DNA of 43,885 nt from an uncultured Eggerthellaceae bacterium (GTDB taxonomy: Bacteria; Actinomycetota; Coriobacteriia; Coriobacteriales; Eggerthellaceae): positions 1 through 43,885 of the forward strand of contig CAJTXX010000015.1 in NCBI GenBank assembly GCA_910584145.1, given 5' to 3'. Positions 32,905 to 41,202 of this stretch are shown here, one piece after another. The notes under the pieces are model-generated. The model was given only the letters and a program-made list of their open reading frames with translations, was not told where the DNA came from and searched no databases. A program made the translations under genes and the position numbers. The first letter of the stretch is position 1, and each line of letters opens with the position of its first letter.

Positions 32905-35033
32905 CCGGCTATCTCAGCCAAGAAGGCGGCGCTGTACCGTTCGAGCTTCTTCTCGCCGACGCCTTTCACTTCCAGGAATTCCTCTGCGGTTCGGGGCATG
33001 CGCGCGCACATATCGCGCAGCGCAGCATCGGAGAACACCACGTAGGGCGGCACCTCCTCTTCGTCGGCGATGCGCTTGCGCAGTTTGCGCAGCCGCTCGA
33101 ACAGCTCGGCATCGACGGGCTGCGCGTCTGCGCCGCCTGCATCCGGTCGCCGTTCGCTGCGCGGTTTGCGCTGGATGCGCTTTATCGCGAAGGTGAAATC
33201 GGGCGCGGCGGCTTCGCGGAAGCGCGGGCCGAACCCTACCAGCGGGTAGCGTCCTTCCGTGATGCTCAGGTAGCCCTCGGCGGTCAGCAGCCCGATCAGG
33301 TCTTTCATCTGGCCATCGCTCAGCTCCACGGTGCCGAAGCAGGGCAGTTCGTCGAGGCGTGCCTCCCGCACCTTCTCGTTCGCCTTCCCGCGCAGCACTG
33401 CTGCTATCGTGCCCTTCCCGAAGCCGCCGCGCATGCTCTGCACGCAGCGCATGACCGCCCGGGCCTCGGCGGTGGCGTCGATGCTCTCCACGTCGTCGGT
33501 ACAGTTCGAGCAGTTGCCGCAACTGCTTTCCTCGGTCGGCACGTCCTCGCCGAAATAGGCTAGGATGTGCCGCCGCAAGCAGTGCGTGGTCAGGCAGTAA
33601 CCGCACATGGCGTCGAGCATGCGCCGTCGCGATGCCGCCACCGTCTCGGCTTCGTCGGCCGACAGGTCTTCGTTCGCGTCCATGTTCGCTATGAAGAACC
33701 GCGCGGTGGATATGTCCTTGTCGTTCCAGAGCAGCAGGCATTCCGCGGGCTCGCCATCGCGCCCGGCGCGGCCGGCTTCCTGGTAGTACGCCTCTATCGA
33801 GCTGGGCATGTTGAAATGCGCCACGTAGCGCACGTTCGATTTGTCGATGCCCATGCCGAAGGCGTTCGTGGCTACCATCACGGGGGCGTCGTCGGTTATG
33901 AAGGCGTGCTGGTTCGCCATGCGCTCGGCCGCGCTCAGGCCCGCGTGGTAGCGCGTGGCGGACAGCCCGGCGGCTACGAGCGCGGCGTGCACCTGCTCCA
34001 CCGAGGCGCGCGTTTGGCAGTAGATGATGCCGCTCTCGTGCGGCCGGGCGAGCACGAATCCGAGGATGCGGCTCTGCTTCTGCTGCTCGGGGAGGCGCTC
34101 CACGGCCATGTGGAGGTTCGGACGGTCGAACCCGGTGACGGTGGTCTGCGGCTGGTGCAGATCGAGCATGTCGACGATGTCGCTGCGCACCTTCTGCGTG
34201 GCGGTGGCTGTCAGGGCGATGACGGGCGGCCGCGCGGGCAGCAGGGCGGTGAATTGTGCGATGCGCAGGTACGATGGGCGGAAATCTTGTCCCCACTGCG
34301 ATACGCAGTGCGCTTCGTCCACTGCGATCAGCGACAGGGGCGCTCGGCGGGCGAACTCGATGAACTGCTCGTTCTCGAGGCGCTCCGGCGCCACGTAGAG
34401 CAGGTCGAAGGCACCGTCGAGCGCGCGGCGCATGATGTCGGCGTGCTCGTGCACCGGCAGCGCCGAGTTCAGGAACGCTGCTGCGATGCCCGTTTCGCGC
34501 AGGGCCTGCACCTGGTCTTTCATGAGCGAGACGAGAGGCGACACCACCAGCGCCACTCCGTCGCGCACGATGGCAGGCACCTGGTAGCAGATGGATTTAC
34601 CGGCGCCGGTGGGCATCACCGCGAGCACGTCGCGGCCTCCGAGCACCGCTGCCACCACCTCAGCCTGCCCGGGGCGGAACGAGTCGTAGCCGAAGTGCGT
34701 GCGCAGAGCCGCGATAGCAGCCTGCGGGGGCGCACTCAGCGCGGCAGCGCTCGGTGCCGGTGAGGTTCCGCCAAGTGCAGCTTCGCTGGACGCAGATGCG
34801 GCTTCGTCAGATACGGATGTGGCTCCGTCGGGCACGGGCGAGGTTCCGCCAAGTGCAGCCCCGCCGGTCGTATGCGCAGCCCCGCCGGGCGTGGTGGTGT
34901 CGCTGGATGCGAGCGCGGCTTCGCTTGGCGCGGCGATACTGCTGTCTGTTATGAGATGATCCGTAGGTTCGCTCCCGATTCGTTGGAATGCCGCACATTC
35001 TACCCGCTCGGAGCATCCTTCGATAGACCCCAA
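32889..35033 (-). CDS. recQ: ATP-dependent DNA helicase RecQ with a low-complexity N-terminal extension
   Basis: 714 residues as called; the core begins near residue 105. Helicase motifs: Walker A AVMPTGAGKS, DEAH in AVDEAHCVSQWGQDFRPSY, motif VI YYQEAGRAGRDG, a zinc site ending SSCGNCSNC, a winged-helix domain and an HRDC domain at the end (about 640-714). It unwinds recombination intermediates. The first 100 residues are Ala/Ser/Thr/Gly-rich and partly repeated in DNA (34762-34859). The start is uncertain: TTG at 35033 has only a poor ribosome site, and no better in-frame ATG precedes the core. The 3' end overlaps the CorC-like gene by 16 bp. Confidence 0.93.
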   Translation of the reverse strand: MGSIEGCSERVECAAFQRIGSEPTDHLITDSSIAAPSEAALASSDTTTPGGAAHTTGGAALGGTSPVPDGATSVSDEAASASSEAALGGTSPAPSAAALSAPPQAAIAALRTHFGYDSFRPGQAEVVAAVLGGRDVLAVMPTGAGKSICYQVPAIVRDGVALVVSPLVSLMKDQVQALRETGIAAAFLNSALPVHEHADIMRRALDGAFDLLYVAPERLENEQFIEFARRAPLSLIAVDEAHCVSQWGQDFRPSYLRIAQFTALLPARPPVIALTATATQKVRSDIVDMLDLHQPQTTVTGFDRPNLHMAVERLPEQQKQSRILGFVLARPHESGIIYCQTRASVEQVHAALVAAGLSATRYHAGLSAAERMANQHAFITDDAPVMVATNAFGMGIDKSNVRYVAHFNMPSSIEAYYQEAGRAGRDGEPAECLLLWNDKDISTARFFIANMDANEDLSADEAETVAASRRRMLDAMCGYCLTTHCLRRHILAYFGEDVPTEESSCGNCSNCTDDVESIDATAEARAVMRCVQSMRGGFGKGTIAAVLRGKANEKVREARLDELPCFGTVELSDGQMKDLIGLLTAEGYLSITEGRYPLVGFGPRFREAAAPDFTFAIKRIQRKPRSERRPDAGGADAQPVDAELFERLRKLRKRIADEEEVPPYVVFSDAALRDMCARMPRTAEEFLEVKGVGEKKLERYSAAFLAEIAGYASF
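34762..34859. repeat. Direct repeat inside the recQ N-terminal extension
   Basis: Twenty identical bases (GAGGTTCCGCCAAGTGCAGC) occur at 34762-34781 and 34840-34859, period 78. They encode the twice-seen AALGGTSP segment. A third, diverged copy may lie between. Confidence 0.7.
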
Positions 35034-35418
35034 AATGCGTTCCCGATCACCACGCGCATCACCATTCGCACCATCCCCATCTATGCACCGATCCGCCCAT
35101 ATGCGCTTTCCATCCGTTCCCGCATCTTGCGCAGACCTTGCCCGTATCTTACGCAGACCATACGCAATCCTCGTCGTCTCCTCGCATCCGAAAATGCACC
35201 CCTTGAACAGGTGATATACCGTTGCATCTGGGGGTTTGCGGGTGTTGCTGGGTGGAGCCGTTCGCGGGGTGCCGATGGCGATTTGTTGATTGCCTCGGAG
35301 GGTTTATGCGGTAGAATAGCTGAGACATAAAACGTTATCCCGGCAGCGAATCCACTTACAATTCAGCCAGCTGTCACCGCTTCGGCGGTTAATTTGCGTT
35401 GGAAGGCAAAGCAGCGGT
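35034..35418. other. 385-bp divergent region between recQ and the lytic-transglycosylase-like gene
   Basis: It contains a 22-bp-period direct repeat (GCATCTTGCGCAGACCTT at 35122-35139 and its diverged copy GTATCTTACGCAGACCAT at 35144-35161), the promoter listed below, and a folded leader. No gene with a ribosome site was found. The recQ reading frame stays open upstream of 35033 but has no usable start. Confidence 0.55.
35290..35317 (+). promoter_or_regulatory. Promoter of the lytic-transglycosylase/TrkA operon
   Basis: TTGCCT (35290-35295), a 16-nt spacer and TAGAAT (35312-35317). The roughly 95-nt leader can pair GCTGA (35319-35323) with TCAGC (35363-35367), and has a UUCG hairpin ACCGC-TTCG-GCGGT (35376-35389). 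It matches no riboswitch family I recognise. Confidence 0.5.
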
Positions 35419-36345
35419 TTGGCAAAAGGCAAGCACATAGCAGCGTCGGCGCCCTTGGGTCAGGTGCGCGTCGGCAAGCATGCAGCAGCTGGTGCCCTTG
35501 CGCTCGGCACCGCCGGTGCGCACGCGGCCCATGCGAGCAGCAGCTTCGGCTGGAAGCACGCTCCGGAAGGTGCGATGGCCGCTGCGGTGCGCCCCCGCGC
35601 AGGAGCTACGCGGCGCACGGCCCCGATGGTCGTGGCTGCGGCGGTCTGCGCAGCCGTGCTGATAGCCTGGGGTGCTGGGCTGGGTCTGGCCTCGGCTGGC
35701 GGTTCCGCTCAGGTGGCCCTTTCCAACAATGGAGCAGAATCCGAGCAGCCCACGACCGAGGTAGCGGCAGATCTGTCGCGCACCACGGCTCTGGGCGAGA
35801 CATCTCAGCGCGACGTGTCGGCGGGAGTGGCCGAGATAGCAGCCGAAGAAGAGGCTGCCCGTATAGCTGCTGAGCAAGCTGCGCGCGATGGTGAAGCGCG
35901 CTGCATCGAGCAGGCGAAGGCGGCGCAGGCGAAGTCGGCAGCGAACGGCGGCGTGGGCGTGTATGCCGTCGATTTCTCCGTCGGACGCGACGCCTTCCTT
36001 GCCGAATGGACTGCCCGCATCGATGCTTATCTGGCCGGCTCGCCCTTGGCGGGCTACGGTGCCGTCTTCGCGGAAGCCGCGTGGGAGAACGGCGTCGACC
36101 CGCGCTGGTCGCCCGCCATCTCGAACACCGAGAGCACAAAGGGCCGCCACTGCTTCGCATGGCACAACGCATGGGGTTGGACCGGCGGCGCCTGGCCCGA
36201 CTGGAACACGGCGATACGCACGCACGTGCGCGGTCTGGCCGAGGGCTACGGCTTCACGCTGAGCCTGACGAATGCCAAGCGCTACTGCCCGCCGAACTAC
36301 GCGAATTGGTATCGCGACACGCTGAACGAGATCTCGAAGATCTAG
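35419..36345 (+). CDS. Membrane-anchored lytic-transglycosylase/lysozyme-like protein
   Basis: 308 residues. A cytoplasmic Ala/Lys-rich start (about 1-65); one membrane helix (about 67-92, VVAAAVCAAVLIAWGAGLGLA); an Ala/Glu coiled coil (about 135-165); and a lysozyme-like domain (about 185-308) in which GAVFAEAAWENGVDPRWSPAI leads to SNTES, E238 being the likely catalytic acid. The rest (HNAWGWTGGAWPDW, YCPPNYANWY) resembles glucosaminidase or transglycosylase folds that cut peptidoglycan. The start is TTG at 35419 with GGAAGG 12 nt upstream, so it may be slightly off. One base separates its stop from the TrkA gene, implying co-translation with potassium regulators. Confidence 0.72.
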   Translation: MAKGKHIAASAPLGQVRVGKHAAAGALALGTAGAHAAHASSSFGWKHAPEGAMAAAVRPRAGATRRTAPMVVAAAVCAAVLIAWGAGLGLASAGGSAQVALSNNGAESEQPTTEVAADLSRTTALGETSQRDVSAGVAEIAAEEEAARIAAEQAARDGEARCIEQAKAAQAKSAANGGVGVYAVDFSVGRDAFLAEWTARIDAYLAGSPLAGYGAVFAEAAWENGVDPRWSPAISNTESTKGRHCFAWHNAWGWTGGAWPDWNTAIRTHVRGLAEGYGFTLSLTNAKRYCPPNYANWYRDTLNEISKI

Positions 36346-36346
36346 C

Positions 36347-37024
36347 ATGAGCAACATCATCATAGTCGGATGCGGGCGTGTGGGTTCGCAGTTGGCGAAT
36401 ATGCTGTCGGATGCCGGCAACAACGTGTGCTGCATCGACCGTTCGGCGGAGGCGTTCGCGAACCTCGGACGCAACTTCAATGGCTCCACCGTGCAAGGCA
36501 TCGGCTTCGACGAGGACGCGCTCACGCGCGCGGGCATCGAGGAGTGCGACGTGCTGGCGGCGGTCACCCAATACGACAACACGAACCTGATGTGCGCCGA
36601 GGTGGCGAATCGCCTGTTCGATGTGCCTCACGTCATCGCGCGGCTGTACAACCCCGGGCGCGAGCGCGCCTACATGCAGTTGGGCATCGACTACGTGTGC
36701 GGCACCTCGCTGGTGGCCGAGGAGATGTTCAGCAAGGTGATGAGCGGCCACGGCAGCCACATAACCACGTTCGGCGAGTGCGAGGTGCTGGAATTCTCGT
36801 TGAAGCTGAGCAACGGCGATGGCGATGCGCTGTCGGCGCCGCGCAGCATCCGGGTCGCCGAGCTGGAGCACGACCACGACGTGCGCATCATCGCGTTCGA
36901 GCGCGGCGACGGCTCGTCGAGCAGCATCCCCACCAGCGAATCGGTGCTCTACGATGGCGACATGGTGCTGGCTTGCATCCGCCACGATTACATCCAGCAT
37001 TTCGAGAAGTTCATGCAGGGGTAG
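36347..37024 (+). CDS. trkA: TrkA-family potassium uptake regulator (first of a pair)
   Basis: 225 residues: an RCK_N Rossmann domain (about 1-135) with the nucleotide loop VGCGRVGSQL and D at the end of strand 2 (CCIDRS), and an RCK_C/TrkA_C domain (about 140-225). Such proteins bind NAD(H), ATP or c-di-AMP in the cytoplasm and gate a Trk/Ktr potassium channel. Actinobacteria commonly carry two side by side (CeoB/CeoC type), as here. The membrane partner (TrkH/KtrB) is absent from the window. It starts 2 nt after the stop of the wall-lytic gene and ends 6 nt before the second copy. The ribosome site is weak, fitting coupling. Confidence 0.92.
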   Translation: MSNIIIVGCGRVGSQLANMLSDAGNNVCCIDRSAEAFANLGRNFNGSTVQGIGFDEDALTRAGIEECDVLAAVTQYDNTNLMCAEVANRLFDVPHVIARLYNPGRERAYMQLGIDYVCGTSLVAEEMFSKVMSGHGSHITTFGECEVLEFSLKLSNGDGDALSAPRSIRVAELEHDHDVRIIAFERGDGSSSSIPTSESVLYDGDMVLACIRHDYIQHFEKFMQG

Positions 37025-37030
37025 GCGCGT

Positions 37031-37702
37031 ATGTACATCGTGATAGCAGGCGGGGGGAAGGTCGGCTCGTATCTGGCGACGGTGCTGCTAGAGAGCGGCA
37101 ATCAGGTGGCCATCATCGAGGAGAACAAGGCGATAGCTGACCTGCTGTCGGTGTCGCTCGAGGGCGAGTACCTCGTCATACACGGCGACGGCTGCGACTC
37201 GCGTTTCCAAGAGGACGCGGGTATCCGCCGCGCCGACATCTTCGTGGGTGCAACCGGGCAGGACGACACGAACCTGGTGGCGTGCGAGATAGCCGAGCGC
37301 GTATTCCATGTGAACCGCGTCATCGCGCGCGTGAACAGCCCGAAGAACCTGCGCATCTTCCGCAAGGTGGGCATCGAGTGCGTGTCGTCCACCACGCTGA
37401 TCGCCAATCTGATCGAGGAAGAGGCGCTGCTCGGGAATGTGTCGGTGGTGTCGTCGCTGACGCATGGCAATGTGTCGCTGTCGGAATTCACCATCGGGCA
37501 TATGCGCCGCCATAGCGACGAGGAAGGCGTGGCGCTGGGCGACATCGAGCTGCCCGAGGGTGCGCTGGCTGTGGCCGTGGCTTACGAGGACGATGCCGAG
37601 GTCGCCAACGACGATATGATCCTGTTCCCCGGCGACCAGGTGATCGTAGTGGCCGACGATGATGTGCTCGACGAGGTGCGCGCGGTATTCCGCTCGCTGT
37701 AG
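37031..37702 (+). CDS. trkA: TrkA-family potassium uptake regulator (second of a pair)
   Basis: 223 residues with the same RCK_N plus TrkA_C layout. The dinucleotide loop is IAGGGKVGSYLA and the ribose-binding acid is E in AIIEEN. It differs enough from its neighbour to suggest a heteromer rather than a recent copy. The last gene of the three-gene run; purB begins 253 nt later after a gap that looks promoter-bearing. Confidence 0.93.
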   Translation: MYIVIAGGGKVGSYLATVLLESGNQVAIIEENKAIADLLSVSLEGEYLVIHGDGCDSRFQEDAGIRRADIFVGATGQDDTNLVACEIAERVFHVNRVIARVNSPKNLRIFRKVGIECVSSTTLIANLIEEEALLGNVSVVSSLTHGNVSLSEFTIGHMRRHSDEEGVALGDIELPEGALAVAVAYEDDAEVANDDMILFPGDQVIVVADDDVLDEVRAVFRSL

Positions 37703-37851
37703 GCGCGCTGGCCGGGCAGGGCCGGTTGCGCGGAGGGCCTCATGCAGGCGGGGAGCGCGCCGGTGCGCACGTCGGCGCGAGGCGATGCTCCGCTCGTTCG
37801 ATATCCTGGCGAGATGATTCCCGATGTGCGGCGCGGTGCGCGCGCAAGTGG

Positions 37852-37857
37852 CATAGA
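37852..37857 (+). promoter_or_regulatory. Probable -10 element upstream of purB
   Basis: TAGAAT, about 100 nt before the purB start. No good -35 at 16-18 nt. The rest of 37703-37955 is GC-rich with no gene of its own. Confidence 0.35.
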
Positions 37858-37955
37858 ATATCCCTTGCGAGATATGCCGAGCGTGAGCGCGCTGGCAGCC
37901 GGGCCGCAGCACGGCGCCGCTAGGTCAGCGCATGCATACAGAGGAGGGCGTTCAG

Positions 37956-39302
37956 ATGATCGACAGGTACACGCGGGACGAGATGGGCAAGATCTGGGAC
38001 TTCCAGAACAAGTTCGATATCTGGCGCGAGATAGAGGTCTTGGCGTGCGAGGCGCAGGCGGAGCTGGGCCAGTGCGGTATCACGCGCGAGGAAGCGCAGT
38101 GGATACGCGACCACGCAGCGGCCGACGCGGCGCGCATCTCCGAGATCGAGCAGACCACGAACCACGATGTCATCGCCTTCACCACGAACATGGCTGAGAA
38201 CATAGACGCTGACGTGCCTGCGGGGGCCGAGAAGCCCAGCCGCTGGGTGCACTATGGCATGACCTCGAGCGACCTGGGCGACACGGCGCTGAGCTATCAG
38301 ATCGTGCAGGCGGCCGATATCATCATCGGCGACATACGGCAGCTGGGCGAGACGTGCCGCCGCCGCGCGCTCGAGATGCGCGATGTGCTGTGCGTGGGGC
38401 GCACGCATGGCATCCACGCCGAGCCCATGACGTTCGGCATGAAGTTCGGCAGCTGGGCCTGGGCGCTGCATCGCTGCCTCGTGCGCATGCAGCAGGCGCG
38501 CGAGGTGTGCGCGGTGGGCGCCATCTCGGGCGCGGTGGGCACCTACAGCAGCATCGACCCCTTCGTGGAGCGCTATGTCTGCGAGCGGCTGGGGCTCGTT
38601 CCCGACCCGCTGTCCACGCAGGTGCTGGCGCGCGACCGACACGCGCAGATGGCCGCCGCGCTGGCCACCACGGCGAGCACGCTGGAGAGCATCGCCATGC
38701 AGGTGCGCCTGCTCCAGCAGAGCGACGTGATCGAGGCGGAGGAGCCGTTCACCCGCGGCCAGAAGGGGTCGTCGGCCATGCCGCACAAGCGCAACCCCAT
38801 AACGGCCGAGCGCGTCTGCGGCCTCGCGCGTGTGGTGAAGGCGAATGCGCAGGTGGCCTTCGACGACGTGGCGCTGTGGTACGAGCGCGACATCAGCCAT
38901 TCCAGCGCCGAGCGCGTGGCGCTGGCCGACAGCTTCATCGCGCTCGATTACATGTTCGGGAAGATGCAGTGGATGCTGGACGGCTTGCAGACCTACCCGG
39001 CGAAGATGGAGCACAACCTGTGGCGCACACGCGGGCTGATCTTCAGCAGCAAGGTGCTGCTCGCACTGGTGAATGCCGGGCTGACGCGCGAGGAGGCGTA
39101 CGTGATCGTGCAGCGCAACGCCATGCGCGTGTGGGAGGATATCCAAAACGCCGTGGCCGGCCCCAGCTTCCGCGAGAACATCGAAGCCGACCCCGATGCC
39201 GCCGCGCTCAGCGCCGAGCAGCTCGACGCCATCTTCGACCCGAAAGCATTCCTGACGCGCATAGCCCCCATCTTCGAGCGCCTAGAGGCTCTAGAGTTCT
39301 AG
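37956..39302 (+). CDS. purB: Adenylosuccinate lyase
   Basis: 448 residues, the usual length. It splits adenylosuccinate to AMP, and SAICAR to AICAR, with fumarate release, in purine synthesis. The superfamily signature is GSSAMPHKRNPI; the catalytic histidine regions are VGRTHGIHAEPMTFG and TSSDLGDTA. The start at 37956 follows GAGGAGG by 8 nt; an earlier in-frame ATG at 37932 lies in front of the ribosome site. It is monocistronic, with its own terminator after it. Confidence 0.95.
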   Translation: MIDRYTRDEMGKIWDFQNKFDIWREIEVLACEAQAELGQCGITREEAQWIRDHAAADAARISEIEQTTNHDVIAFTTNMAENIDADVPAGAEKPSRWVHYGMTSSDLGDTALSYQIVQAADIIIGDIRQLGETCRRRALEMRDVLCVGRTHGIHAEPMTFGMKFGSWAWALHRCLVRMQQAREVCAVGAISGAVGTYSSIDPFVERYVCERLGLVPDPLSTQVLARDRHAQMAAALATTASTLESIAMQVRLLQQSDVIEAEEPFTRGQKGSSAMPHKRNPITAERVCGLARVVKANAQVAFDDVALWYERDISHSSAERVALADSFIALDYMFGKMQWMLDGLQTYPAKMEHNLWRTRGLIFSSKVLLALVNAGLTREEAYVIVQRNAMRVWEDIQNAVAGPSFRENIEADPDAAALSAEQLDAIFDPKAFLTRIAPIFERLEALEF

Positions 39303-39336
39303 GGCTTAACAGCCTTCGATGCCGAGAGCGTCAAGG

Positions 39337-39372
39337 AAGGGCTAGGGGTGCAGTGCTGTGCCCCTAGCCCTT
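39337..39372 (+). terminator. Terminator after purB
   Basis: A perfect 12-bp stem, AAGGGCTAGGGG (39337-39348) with CCCCTAGCCCTT (39361-39372), 12-nt loop; CTCTTTT follows 6 nt later. The long loop makes it less textbook than the two terminators upstream. Confidence 0.75.
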
Positions 39373-39452
39373 GGCAGCTCTTTTAAGCTTCCGGCACGCA
39401 ACCGGCGCTACGCCGCAAGAAGCGGTTGCCCTAACGCCCCGACCGGTCAAAA

Positions 39453-39468
39453 TGTTTCACGTGAAACA
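39453..39468. other. parS site 1 (ParB/Spo0J binding)
   Basis: TGTTTCACGTGAAACA, a perfect palindrome identical to the bacterial parS consensus. ParB loads here and spreads to form the segregation complex. It lies in the convergent gap after purB. Confidence 0.93.
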
Positions 39469-39511
39469 ATTCTGGAGGCACAGCACGGTCGAGCCTCGAC
39501 CACCGATGAAT

Positions 39512-39527
39512 CGTTTCACGTGAAACA
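39512..39527. other. parS site 2 (one end mismatch)
   Basis: CGTTTCACGTGAAACA: 15 of 16 match, with the core TTTCACGTGAAA intact. Starts 59 bp after the first site, in the same intergenic gap. Confidence 0.85.
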
Positions 39528-39583
39528 TGTTGACCACCTGCAGGCCGCAGGTCCGGTTGCTAAGACCCCGCAGGTTGAATCCT

Positions 39584-41083
39584 CTACACCCAGATCTTCA
39601 CGCGGCATTCTTTGATGGTCTCGCCGCTCAGGGGCGTGTAGTTGATGTTCGTGTAGGTGACCACGTTCTTGCAGGTGCCGTACGAGGCGAGGAATTCGCC
39701 GTAATCGGGGGCGCCGTTCTCCACGGCGAGCGCGAAGTAGCGGCGGTCTGCCAGCTTCACGCCCGAGACGGCGCGGGTCGATTTCACGATGAGCCAATCG
39801 CCATACCAAGCGGGCGGCGTCACCGGCGTGCGGGGGAAGCGGAACCAGGTGGCGCTGCTGTACAGATCGGTGACGGCTTGGCGCGCGCGGGTGTCGGCCT
39901 CGGCGGCGGTGCGCTCGGTCAGCTGGCCTTCCTCGTCGCGCAGCGAATCCTGCGCATCGGCGATGGCGGCTTGCAGGCTGTAGGTGGGCGCTGCGGTGGG
40001 CGTGTAGGTGCCCAGGTTGGCGATGCCGTCGCCGTAATCGTAGATGCCGTCGAAGCTGAACGCGAACCCGCTCGGCCCGTAGGCCACATAGGCGGGCTTC
40101 ATGGAGGCCGGCAGCACCAGCGCATCGGTTATGTCGCCGGTAGCGGCCTCGATGTGGGTCAGCTGGTAGCTGGTGGTGTCAGTGTCGGCGCGCGGGGCGC
40201 AAGCGATGCCGGTGGCCGTGGGCGACGGGGAGCACGCCATGCGCCCGGTCGAGGCGAACAGCGTGCGCGATGCGTCAGCCGCTGCACCGAAGCTCGTGCA
40301 CATCAGCAGGCTATCCTCTTCGGCGGCACCGCCGTCGAGCTGGGGGAGCACCTGCCAGAAGGCATAGTCGCCGCTCGCTGCCAGCGTGGGCATCTCCCAG
40401 TCGGCGCCGCCCTCGTGCACGAGCACTGGTTGCCCCAGTGCCAGGCCCGAGAGCGCTGCTTGGTACACGCGCCAGTTCCCGTCGAGTATGTCGGCTTCCG
40501 TCCAGATGATGCCCTTCGCGGTGGCGCGCGCGTCGTATATCTCGTAGCCCTCGGCGTGCGCCACGGCGCGCTCGAGCACCGTGCTCAGCTTGGCCGCTCC
40601 CAGCGATATGAGCCCCACTTGAGCGAGCGGTGAGCCCGTCTCGGTGGGTAGCAGGCAGGCCGCCACGCTGGGGTCGGATGCCCATACCATCGACCCATAC
40701 GGCAGCGCGAGGGAAGCGGCTTCGGTGAGCACGCTTCCGGTATCGTCTACGAATTCGCAATCGTCGGTGGTGAACACGCTGTCGGTGGGCACCGCGAGCG
40801 CGGGCATGTCGAGCGCAGGCGCGAAACCGCCGGCAGCGGCGAAGGCCCCCGTGCCCACGACGGCCGCCGCAGCAACGCCGAGCGCGCCGTACAGGAAGCC
40901 GCGCCGTGTGAGCAGCAGCTGCGCGCCACTGCCTTCCGCGCCTCCTGCCGATAGCCCGCCTGTGGCGATGCTCGCCGCCGGCTCGGGCCGTATGGCGCGC
41001 TTTGAATCGGCCACGCTGGGCCGTGCATGTGCATATTTTCGACGCCCGCCCTTGGCGGGGCCTTTCCCATCGTTCGTTGGCAT
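39584..41083 (-). CDS. Tat-exported protein of unknown function, probably beta-propeller-like
   Basis: 499 residues. The N-terminal 55 are charged and low complexity, then a twin-arginine signal LTRRGFLYGALG (about 57-68) and a hydrophobic core, so it is exported folded by Tat. The mature part has many short beta-strand phrases with W/Y and Asp turns (for example ARATAKGIIWTEADILDGNWRVYQA and VAYGPSGFAFSFDGIYDYG), as in sheet-repeat propellers. I do not recognise a family. There is no Shine-Dalgarno before the ATG, and an ACAATA-like box ends about 7 nt from it, so the transcript may be leaderless. It converges on purB with the parS sites between. Confidence 0.75.
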   Translation of the reverse strand: MPTNDGKGPAKGGRRKYAHARPSVADSKRAIRPEPAASIATGGLSAGGAEGSGAQLLLTRRGFLYGALGVAAAAVVGTGAFAAAGGFAPALDMPALAVPTDSVFTTDDCEFVDDTGSVLTEAASLALPYGSMVWASDPSVAACLLPTETGSPLAQVGLISLGAAKLSTVLERAVAHAEGYEIYDARATAKGIIWTEADILDGNWRVYQAALSGLALGQPVLVHEGGADWEMPTLAASGDYAFWQVLPQLDGGAAEEDSLLMCTSFGAAADASRTLFASTGRMACSPSPTATGIACAPRADTDTTSYQLTHIEAATGDITDALVLPASMKPAYVAYGPSGFAFSFDGIYDYGDGIANLGTYTPTAAPTYSLQAAIADAQDSLRDEEGQLTERTAAEADTRARQAVTDLYSSATWFRFPRTPVTPPAWYGDWLIVKSTRAVSGVKLADRRYFALAVENGAPDYGEFLASYGTCKNVVTYTNINYTPLSGETIKECRVKIWV

Positions 41084-41112
41084 GCCGCTATTGTGTCATT
41101 CAAAGAACAGGA

Positions 41113-41142
41113 TTTCACCCTTTCGCCCGTAAAAGGTACAAT
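41113..41142 (+). promoter_or_regulatory. Promoter of the two-component operon
   Basis: TTTCAC (41113-41118), an 18-nt spacer and TACAAT (41137-41142). GGAGG at 41188-41192 is the ribosome site, 10-11 nt before the start. Confidence 0.5.
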
Positions 41143-41202
41143 AAACCCAAGACTGTCCACATCGGTTCTATGCTGCAATAGCTTTCGGAGGCATGAGCGC
41201 TT

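Noticed and set aside
35318..35418. A c-di-AMP (ydaO) riboswitch before the wall-lytic/TrkA operon
   Set aside because: The gene content invites it, but the conserved blocks of that riboswitch are absent and the leader is too short.
37920..39146. Long minus-strand frame opposite purB
   Set aside because: purB carries the fumarase-superfamily signature and a good ribosome site; the opposite frame has none.
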